64,000 nt of DNA from RGIG995 sp045542115 (GTDB lineage: Bacteria > Bacillota > Clostridia > Oscillospirales > UBA644), in assembly GCA_045542115.1 (NCBI GenBank), contig JAZQKK010000027.1, positions 1 through 64,000 on the forward strand, given 5' to 3'. Below are positions 57,771-64,000 of the stretch, piece after piece. The position numbers and the translations under genes are program-made. Positions within the stretch are counted from its first letter, which is position 1, and the number at the start of each line of letters is the position of its first letter. Below the pieces are notes generated by a model, which was given only the letters and a program-made list of their open reading frames with translations, did not search any database and was not told the DNA's origin.

Positions 57771-59413
57771 GAAAAAAAGAACTGTCCTACTTTGAACAGC
57801 AATACAATTCCGCAGTCGCCGCCCGGGATAAATACCTATTAAAAACCGGGATTTGTCTGGGCATCGGTGGGGTGTTTGGCTTGTTGACGATGCTCAACCT
57901 TCCCCGAATCGCGTTGGCAATTTTGCAGTTGCTCTTTGCGGCCCTGATTTGGGTCAGTTGTAACGACGAAATTACCGGCGGGCTCCGCTCCTTTTTGAAG
58001 TTGCGTCCATCCACCGACAGTTTTAACGCCTTGGGCTTGATTGGGCTTGCCGGTCATTCCATCTATATGTTGGCGGCAAATCCCCCCGCAGACGAGCATT
58101 TTGTGGGATTCGTCCTGTATCTTTCCATTGCCGTATCGATGGGGATGAAGTATCTGTACGTGCTTCAAATTTTGAAAAATCTGGATTTGATCCGGGATAA
58201 AAAAACCTACGCTCTTCAAGTCACAGACCTTTCCCTGTCTAAGAAATACATCCGTCAGGTCTGCTCCGCAAACCCGGTGGTGGATTTCCCCAACGTGATA
58301 CGGACGTCTTACGACAGCGACCCCACGGCAAAGAAAAGCCGCAGTTTCGTTCCCTTGGTTACTCTGGGCGTCATCGGTGTTTCGGTGGTAGTCTCGCTGA
58401 TTCACAAAGGGTCGTTTTTGGTGGCTCTTTCCGCGTTGCTCTGCATTTGCGCCTGCTTCTCTGCGGAAATGTCCTTTGTTCTCCCCTACGTAATGATGCA
58501 GATCCGTCTCCGGAAAATGGGAAGTATTCTGATGGGAAACTATTCCGTGGAGCATCTGAAAGAAACCGACACGCTTTTGGTCAAGGATACCGACCTGTTT
58601 CCCCCGGAAAACAACGAAATTTTAGATTTGAGCATTAAAAACAAGGGGATGGCCCGGGAAGCGGTGACCTATACCGCCGCCCTTCTGAAAATTTCCGAAT
58701 CCCCCTTGGAAAATGCGTTTTTACGAACCTTCCCCAACCTCCCCGAGCGGATTCCCTCCGTCTTGCAGTGGCGGGTGATTAAAAATTACGGGATTGTGGC
58801 AACGGTGGATATTGATAACGTATTGTTGGGAAATCGGAATCTGCTTCTGTCCCACAACGTTCAACCTTGGAGCCCCGACAAAGAGGCAATGCTCACTGCC
58901 GCGGGAGTTCACCTTCTGTATTTGGTCATTAACGGCCGCATCGCCGCAACGATAGTATGCCGGTATCGGGAAGACCCCGACCTGAAAAAATCCGCGGAAC
59001 TGCTGGGAGGAGATTTCAATCTTTTAGTAGACACGAAAGATTGTAATATCAACGAAAGTATGATTCAGCGGAAATACGACCTTTCCCACACCAAAATTTC
59101 CGTCCCCGACCCGGATGAGGCGGAATCGGTGGAAGAGACCCGGGAAGAATTAGAAGACGACCAATCTCCCCCGGTAATGCTCTCCACACAAAACGCGTTG
59201 GGCATCTTAGAGTCCATCCGAAGAGCGAAAAAGCTTTACCAAACCGTCCAGCTCTGTATCGCAATCCAGCAATGCTCGGTTTTGGGAGGATTGATTCTGA
59301 CCCTCGCCGGCCTGCTGATTGCCCCGGGGAATCTGTCCTGGGTCTGGGTGTTGGCCTTTAACGTAATCTGGGCATTGCCGGTATTGGCAATCTCGCTATT
59401 CAAAAAAGAGTAA
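57767..59413 (+). CDS. Membrane protein resembling a P-type ATPase without the phosphorylation motif
   Basis: A 548-residue polytopic protein. Topology by eye: helices at ~27-64, ~85-140, ~195-250, a cytoplasmic domain ~260-450 and a closing helix pair ~500-545, which matches heavy-metal P-type ATPases. The cytoplasmic part follows their P/N-domain order: SVEHLKETDTLLVKDTDL where DKTGTLT is expected, ESPLENAFLR for the SEHPLA helix, and VDIDNVLLGNRNLLL for the VGN strand. The aspartyl-phosphate motif, an obvious TGE loop and the TGD hinge are missing. It is probably a catalytically dead relative with another role. It overlaps rlmB by 4 nt and precedes yebC. Confidence 0.6.
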   Translation: MRKKELSYFEQQYNSAVAARDKYLLKTGICLGIGGVFGLLTMLNLPRIALAILQLLFAALIWVSCNDEITGGLRSFLKLRPSTDSFNALGLIGLAGHSIYMLAANPPADEHFVGFVLYLSIAVSMGMKYLYVLQILKNLDLIRDKKTYALQVTDLSLSKKYIRQVCSANPVVDFPNVIRTSYDSDPTAKKSRSFVPLVTLGVIGVSVVVSLIHKGSFLVALSALLCICACFSAEMSFVLPYVMMQIRLRKMGSILMGNYSVEHLKETDTLLVKDTDLFPPENNEILDLSIKNKGMAREAVTYTAALLKISESPLENAFLRTFPNLPERIPSVLQWRVIKNYGIVATVDIDNVLLGNRNLLLSHNVQPWSPDKEAMLTAAGVHLLYLVINGRIAATIVCRYREDPDLKKSAELLGGDFNLLVDTKDCNINESMIQRKYDLSHTKISVPDPDEAESVEETREELEDDQSPPVMLSTQNALGILESIRRAKKLYQTVQLCIAIQQCSVLGGLILTLAGLLIAPGNLSWVWVLAFNVIWALPVLAISLFKKE

Positions 59414-59446
59414 ATTATTTCATCATTCCGAAGGAGGAATTATATT

Positions 59447-60166
59447 ATGTCCGGACATTCCAAATGGAAGAACATTATGCACAAGAAAGAGAAGACCGAC
59501 GCGCAAAGAGCGAAAATCTTCACAAAAATCGGCCGAGAAATTGCCCTCGCCGTGCGGGAAGGCGGTCCTGACCCCGTCTCCAACGCCGCGCTGAAAGACC
59601 TTATCGCAAAGGCAAAATCCAATAACGTGCCCAACGACAACATCGACCGGGTCATTAAAAAAGCCGCAGGCGGAAACGACGGGGCAAACTACGAAGTTCT
59701 GACCTACGAAGGCTACGGTCCTTGCGGTGTTGCCGTCTATCTGCGGTGCGTTACCGATAACCGTAACCGTACCGCCGGCGATTTGCGGCACTATTTTGAT
59801 AAATGCGGCGGCAATCTGGGGCAGACCGGCTCGGTCAACTGGATGTTTGAGAAAAAAGGCGTTATTGTCATTGACGGTGAAGACGTCAACGAAGACCAAC
59901 TGATGGAAGACCTGTTGGAAGCAGACGTTCTGGATATCGTAGCCGAAGAAGGCGGTTTTACCGTCTATACCGACGCGGAAGCGATGTCCGACACCAACGA
60001 TTTAGTGTTGTCGAAAGGCTACACCGTTTTGTCTGCGGAAGTGGCACAAGTCCCCAACAACTTTACCGAACTGTCCGACGAAGACGGCGAAAAGATGCAA
60101 AAACTGTTGGATATGTTGGACGATAACGATGACGTTACCGACGTCTGGCACAACTGGGACAACTGA
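59447..60166 (+). CDS. yebC: YebC/PmpR family transcription/translation factor
   Basis: A 239-residue conserved protein with the family opening MSGHSKWKNIMHKKEKTDAQRAKIFTKIGREI, then NVPNDNIDRVIKKAAGG, YEGYGPCGVAVYLRCVTDNRNRT and GSVNWMFEKKG. Historically a DNA-binding regulator; recent work on relatives links YebC-type proteins to translation of proline-rich stretches. That is notable beside Pro/Ala-rich proteins in this window, but no link is shown. It starts at ATG 59447 after GAAGGAGG and ends before a clear terminator. Confidence 0.95.
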   Translation: MSGHSKWKNIMHKKEKTDAQRAKIFTKIGREIALAVREGGPDPVSNAALKDLIAKAKSNNVPNDNIDRVIKKAAGGNDGANYEVLTYEGYGPCGVAVYLRCVTDNRNRTAGDLRHYFDKCGGNLGQTGSVNWMFEKKGVIVIDGEDVNEDQLMEDLLEADVLDIVAEEGGFTVYTDAEAMSDTNDLVLSKGYTVLSAEVAQVPNNFTELSDEDGEKMQKLLDMLDDNDDVTDVWHNWDN

Positions 60167-60204
60167 TTGGAAGAATTCGTTCTTTTTCAGAAAAATTCAA
60201 GAAG

Positions 60205-60243
60205 TACAGTGCTCGTTTTCTTGACAAGCACTGTATTTTTTTG
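60205..60243 (+). terminator. yebC terminator
   Basis: A 9-bp stem, TACAGTGCT/AGCACTGTA (60205-60213 with 60227-60235), followed by TTTTTTTGC. Confidence 0.88.
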
Positions 60244-60348
60244 CTTTTTTCCTTTATAATATACCATATCCCCGATGAAGAATTTTACCGGCATCCGCTT
60301 TGCTTTTGATTCTTTTCTTTTTGCAAAAAAGAGAGACCCCCGTCGCCC

Positions 60349-60377
60349 TTGACAATTGGAAGGAATTGTGTTATTAT
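60349..60377 (+). promoter_or_regulatory. cysK promoter
   Basis: TTGACA (60349-60354), 17 nt, TATTAT (60372-60377). No T-box or S-box leader is visible in the short 5' region. Confidence 0.75.
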
Positions 60378-60406
60378 TTATAGTATCAAGAAAAAGGGGC
60401 TTTGTT

Positions 60407-61327
60407 ATGATATTTACGTCCGTAGAGCAATTGATTGGAAAAACGCCTTTAATGGAATTGACCCGTTTGGAGCAATTTCTGGAATTGAAGGCAAAAGTTC
60501 TTGCAAAGTTAGAATATTTTAATCCTGCCGGGTCGGTAAAAGACCGGGTTGCCCTGCAAATGATTGACGACGGAGAAGCAGATGGAAAATTGAAGCCCGG
60601 CTCGGTCATCATCGAGCCTACGTCGGGGAATACCGGCATTGGCCTTGCGGCGGTGGCGGCGGCGAGAGGGTATCGGTGTATCATCGTAATGCCCGATTCA
60701 ATGTCGGCGGAACGTCGGAAACTGATGACCGCCTACGGAGCGGAATTGGTGTTGACCGACGGAAAATTGGGGATGTCCGGCGCCATTGCAAGAGCAGAGG
60801 AGCTGATGAAAGAAATTCCCAATTCCTATCTTCCCGGCCAATTTGTCAATCCCTCCAATCCCAAAGCCCACACCCGGACTACCGGACCGGAAATTTGGAA
60901 AGACACCCAAGGGAACGTGGATATTTTCGTCGCCGGCGTGGGGACGGGGGGAACCATCACCGGCACGGGAGCCTACTTGAAAGAACGAAATCCGAATCTT
61001 CATATTCTTGCGGTGGAGCCTGCGGATTCCGCTGTACTGTCCGGTCAAAAGGCCGGTCCTCACGGATTACAAGGCATCGGTGCAGGCTTTGTCCCCGAAG
61101 TGTTGAACACCTCGATTTACGATGAAATTTGTCCCGTCACCACGGAAGAAGCCTATGCCGCTGCCCGGCTGTTGGGACAAAAGGAAGGCATCCTTGCAGG
61201 CATTTCTTCCGGAGCGGCACTCCACGCCGCCATCCAAACGGCAAAAAAATCAGAGAATCAGGGAAAAACCATTGTGGTCCTGCTCCCCGATACCGGAGAC
61301 CGGTATTTGTCGACCGAGTTATTTTAA
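60407..61327 (+). CDS. cysK: Cysteine synthase A (O-acetylserine sulfhydrylase)
   Basis: PLP enzyme making cysteine from O-acetylserine and sulfide. The 306-residue protein starts at ATG 60407 after AAGGGG. The PLP lysine is in NPAGSVKDRVA (Lys45), the substrate loop in PTSGNTGIGLA, the phosphate-binding Gly loop in GVGTGGTITGTG and the final pyridine-contact region in GISSGAALHAA. It is monocistronic with its own promoter and terminator. CysK rather than CBS/CysM is favoured by overall length and motifs. Confidence 0.94.
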   Translation: MIFTSVEQLIGKTPLMELTRLEQFLELKAKVLAKLEYFNPAGSVKDRVALQMIDDGEADGKLKPGSVIIEPTSGNTGIGLAAVAAARGYRCIIVMPDSMSAERRKLMTAYGAELVLTDGKLGMSGAIARAEELMKEIPNSYLPGQFVNPSNPKAHTRTTGPEIWKDTQGNVDIFVAGVGTGGTITGTGAYLKERNPNLHILAVEPADSAVLSGQKAGPHGLQGIGAGFVPEVLNTSIYDEICPVTTEEAYAAARLLGQKEGILAGISSGAALHAAIQTAKKSENQGKTIVVLLPDTGDRYLSTELF

Positions 61328-61344
61328 AAGAATCCAAATTGAAA

Positions 61345-61375
61345 ACCGGCGGAATTTACCCGCCGGTATTTTTTA
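61345..61375 (+). terminator. cysK terminator
   Basis: An 8-bp stem, ACCGGCGG/CCGCCGGT (61345-61352 with 61360-61367), then ATTTTTTAC. Confidence 0.87.
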
Positions 61376-61479
61376 CTTCACAAAAAATTCAAAAAAATTT
61401 CAACTTTTTTAGACCAATACAAGCGCTTGATATGTTATAATTAAATCAGTAGATATCCATTTTCACAGGAGGGATTGCG

Positions 61480-63735
61480 ATGAAACAAAAAAATCTATGG
61501 AAACTTTGCCTCAGCCTTGTCGTTGCGCTGACGGTTCTCGCCTTGGCAGGAGTTATGGCCTTTGCTCAGCCTGCCGTCACCGAGGTTTCCACCGAGGCGG
61601 AACTGCGTACCGCCGTTGCCAACGGAGGAGAAATCAAACTCATCAATGATTTTTGGATTGGAGATATCGTCACCGGAACTTCGGAACCGGTCGTAATTGA
61701 AAAAGACGTCATTCTCGACCTGAACGGCCACGTCATAGAACTGACCAATCCCGGAACGGAGTCGATGTTCACCGTATCCGGTGGGTCGTTGACCATCAAC
61801 GGTGTTTCGGGGGAAAATGCGTTTTTGGGATACAACGGGGAAGGAAGCCTGTTTAAGGTGGTAGGCGTCGCTGGAAAAGGAACGTCGCTGACCATCAACG
61901 GCGGCCAAATTTACGCAAGAGCGGGCGGCGATTTCCAAAATCCCACGTTCCCCGCCGGCATCATTGTGATTGAAGCCGCAGAAGGCACGGTGTTACCCAC
62001 CGTCACCATCAACGACGGACGGTTCTCCTGTCAAAACAGCACGCAATCCTACTTCGGGCCCATCGTTTCGGGAGAAACCGACGGTGTGACCGTCAAGGGC
62101 GGCACGTTTGCCGTCAATCCCGAAGAATTCGTTGCACCGAATCACACGGCGATTCGGGATAACGACGAATACCGCGTTCTGCCCCTCGCGGAGCAGTATA
62201 GCGATGCTTTTAAAAAGTACATTAACAAAGACGGAAAATTCGTTGTGAATCATTATCAGCCCGAAGCGGAAGAACCCATTGATTCCCTGTTTGAGGCTCT
62301 TTGGCTGATGGACGAAACGCTGCACTTCTACACGAGTACGCTGAACGAAGAAGATCTGTCGGTCTACGTTTCCCGTTATGACGAAGAAACGTGGGAAATC
62401 GTAGAGACCCACAAGGTCAACCTCGTCTTCCAATACGACCCTGCCGTCCGTAAAATCGTTAAAGAACTTCTCGAAACTCTTCCCGAAGACCCCAACGGGC
62501 CCTATTATTTCAACGTAAGGGATATGGAACTGGTCAATTATTGGATGTCGATGGCTTCCGAACGGGAATACACCGGTAACTTGATGCAATATTCCGGAGA
62601 ATTCCGGAAATTTGTGGATTACCGCAATTTTAACCTGGACCTCCGGATGGGGTGGGACACTCCGTTCTATACAGAGTATGCCGGATTAGGCAACTTTACA
62701 CATAGCGGAACCATTTACGGAACGGCAGATGTGGGGGTCAAAGCCCAGCACATTCTTTACGTTCCCGACGCAACTGCCAATACCCGGCAAGCCCTGATTG
62801 ACGCCGCTCAGAAGAGATTAAACGACTATTTAGGGAAAACCAACGCCGTCACCGTGGAATATGCAGGAACGGTGGAAGAATGTTATTACCGCTGGCATTT
62901 TGAGTATTTTGCTCTTGAATGGGCTTCGGAACTTCCCGATATCTCTTACGAAGAATGGAAACAATCTTCCTACTGTCCCGTTGTTTCCGATGCAGATATG
63001 GAATATTGCTCCGGCATCGAGGGACTGACCCTGGCAGACGATTGCTACAAGACCGTAATCAACGGCGTGACTCACTATCTGTTCCTCCTTCCCGGAAGCA
63101 GTCAGATGATCTCCCCTGCCCATAAAACCGCCGACGCAACCACAAACATTTTCGTTTCCACCTCCAACGCCTCCATTCCTCTGGACACGGTAATTCAGGC
63201 GAAACCGCTCACCGAAGGGGAAGAATACGAAAAACTTCTTGACACCCTGAAAATCGAATCCGGTATCACCTACGATATTAAATTGCATTCTCAATCCTTG
63301 GGGAACTACATTACTTCTCTTGAAAACGACGAATTCGAAGTCCGGATTCCCATTCCCCAAGAAATGGTGGAAAAAACCTTGATTGCCTACTACGTAGACA
63401 AAGATAACGAGGTAACTGATTACGACGTCACCGTAGACAAAGAAAACTGCTACGCAGTCTTTTTCACCAACCATTTCAGCGTCTATACCATCGCAGAGAA
63501 AAAGACCGTGGAAAACAACCCCAATAATGACAACAATAATACCGGAGCCGGAACCAATCCCGGAACCGGGAATAACAACTCCGGAACCACCGGCGGAAGC
63601 AGTACCCCCGCTCCCATCGTTCCCAACCCCGAAACTTCGGACCGGACGACGAGCGTCCTTTGGGCGGTTTTGTGGATGACCATTGCTATCACCGCAACCA
63701 CCGTCCTTCTCCGGAAACGGAATCAGCATCAATAA
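61480..63735 (+). CDS. Wall-anchored beta-helix surface protein with NPETS-type sorting signal
   Basis: A 751-residue secreted protein starting at ATG 61480 after AGGAGGG. A signal peptide (residues 1-29, ending AFA-QP) precedes a beta-helix domain (about 30-215) built from SLTINGV, SLTINGGQIY, TVTINDGRFS and VTVKGGTFA rungs. A large middle region (about 220-690) has no recognised domain. An Asn/Gly/Thr/Pro linker follows, then NPETSD (about residue 716), a hydrophobic helix and the basic tail RKRNQHQ. That order is a sortase-type cell-wall sorting signal, with NPxTS in place of LPxTG. Ligand or substrate unknown. Confidence 0.85.
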   Translation: MKQKNLWKLCLSLVVALTVLALAGVMAFAQPAVTEVSTEAELRTAVANGGEIKLINDFWIGDIVTGTSEPVVIEKDVILDLNGHVIELTNPGTESMFTVSGGSLTINGVSGENAFLGYNGEGSLFKVVGVAGKGTSLTINGGQIYARAGGDFQNPTFPAGIIVIEAAEGTVLPTVTINDGRFSCQNSTQSYFGPIVSGETDGVTVKGGTFAVNPEEFVAPNHTAIRDNDEYRVLPLAEQYSDAFKKYINKDGKFVVNHYQPEAEEPIDSLFEALWLMDETLHFYTSTLNEEDLSVYVSRYDEETWEIVETHKVNLVFQYDPAVRKIVKELLETLPEDPNGPYYFNVRDMELVNYWMSMASEREYTGNLMQYSGEFRKFVDYRNFNLDLRMGWDTPFYTEYAGLGNFTHSGTIYGTADVGVKAQHILYVPDATANTRQALIDAAQKRLNDYLGKTNAVTVEYAGTVEECYYRWHFEYFALEWASELPDISYEEWKQSSYCPVVSDADMEYCSGIEGLTLADDCYKTVINGVTHYLFLLPGSSQMISPAHKTADATTNIFVSTSNASIPLDTVIQAKPLTEGEEYEKLLDTLKIESGITYDIKLHSQSLGNYITSLENDEFEVRIPIPQEMVEKTLIAYYVDKDNEVTDYDVTVDKENCYAVFFTNHFSVYTIAEKKTVENNPNNDNNNTGAGTNPGTGNNNSGTTGGSSTPAPIVPNPETSDRTTSVLWAVLWMTIAITATTVLLRKRNQHQ

Positions 63736-63752
63736 TCGAATAACTCATAATA

Positions 63753-63793
63753 AAAGCCGGCGGAAAAATTCCGCCGGCTTTGGCTTTTTATTC
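63753..63793. terminator. Bidirectional terminator
   Basis: A 13-bp stem, AAAGCCGGCGGAA/TTCCGCCGGCTTT (63753-63765 with 63769-63781), T-rich on both sides. Confidence 0.88.
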
Positions 63794-64000
63794 TTTCTCC
63801 GCTTCGGAGAGAATGAGTTTATAGGTTTTCGGGTCGGTCTTTCGGAGCATTTTTAATTGCTGAATCAAAAATTTCCGAACGTCCCCCTCGTTGACCGAAG
63901 AAAATACTGCCGTTTCTTTGTAGGGCAAATGATAGGCGTTGCATATCTTCAAAAGACTGTCGGGAGATGGGGTCACCGGGTTTCCCGTTCGGGGGTCGTA
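63788..64000 (-). CDS. XRE-type HTH regulator, C-terminal part (5' end outside window)
   Basis: The frame is open to the right edge, so only the last 70 residues are present. The visible beginning (GNPVTPSPDSLLKICNAYHLPYKE) reads like helices 4-5 of an XRE helix-turn-helix domain (the usual SPDTLLKIAKALNV pattern), followed by a ~35-residue helical tail (EGDVRKFLIQQLKMLRKTDPKTYKLILSE). The stop overlaps the terminator flank shared with the surface-protein gene. Function cannot be refined without the rest. Confidence 0.7.
   Translation of the reverse strand, partial: YDPRTGNPVTPSPDSLLKICNAYHLPYKETAVFSSVNEGDVRKFLIQQLKMLRKTDPKTYKLILSEAEKE

Overview
The window looks like chromosome from a spore-forming, anaerobic, Gram-positive Clostridia bacterium, probably a gut Oscillospirales-type lineage and possibly a metagenome contig. 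The evidence is the spoIIAA-spoIIAB-sigF operon, spo0A and ypeB; two rubrerythrin-type peroxide reductases; the Firmicute arrangements SRP RNA-dnaX-ybaB-recR and tig-clpP-clpX-lon-engB; TTGACA-17-TATAAT promoters; and strong AGGAGG ribosome binding sites. I see no phage, insertion sequence, CRISPR array, tRNA or rRNA.

Layout. 1-4.8 kb (minus): a large repeat-built surface protein, cut by the window edge, then tsf and rpsB. 5-10.7 kb: an alpha-galactosidase, a glycine-riboswitch-controlled amino-acid/sodium symporter, a sugar isomerase-like enzyme and rubrerythrin. 10.7-15.7 kb (minus): a four-gene envelope operon (GT2-GtrA glycosyltransferase, phosphodiester glycosidase, anchored protein, GIY-YIG protein), a candidate orphan small RNA and an anchored alpha/beta hydrolase. 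15.8-20 kb: gltX-glnS and a membrane HTH protein. 20.2-23.5 kb: a more A+T-rich island with a cytoplasmic GH10 xylanase, a TIM-barrel enzyme and a divergent AraC regulator. 23.7-26.3 kb: reverse rubrerythrin and the sigma-F operon. 26.3-33.2 kb: dus, a DapF-like protein, rsuA, SRP RNA, dnaX, ybaB, recR, mrnC and a YitT protein. 33.4-41.2 kb: ypeB, a WG-repeat protein, ddl, an unrecognised protein and an anchored double beta-helix protein. 41.3-48.4 kb: a small repressor, spo0A, rplU-rpmA, obg, yraN, a dipeptidase and a phosphoesterase. 48.5-55.1 kb: the protein quality-control operon. 55.1-64 kb: an oxidoreductase, a lipoprotein, rlmB, a P-type-ATPase-like protein, yebC, cysK, a wall-anchored beta-helix protein and a partial HTH gene.

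Themes. Housekeeping operons (translation, ribosome assembly, replication/repair, proteolysis) alternate with envelope genes, plant-glycan enzymes and sporulation control. The most unusual items are: an abrupt codon-usage change inside rpsB (chimeric contig or recombination); an orphan ~195-nt RNA gene with its own strong promoter and terminator; a P-type ATPase homologue that appears to have lost its phosphorylation motif; a DapF-like protein without the catalytic cysteines; a trigger factor with a ~100-residue Lys/Ala/Pro tail; and a rplU-rpmA operon with neither the L27 leader extension nor its protease gene.

All calls come from reading the sequence. No database search was possible, so alignments to families are from memory and are marked as inference where they carry the argument.
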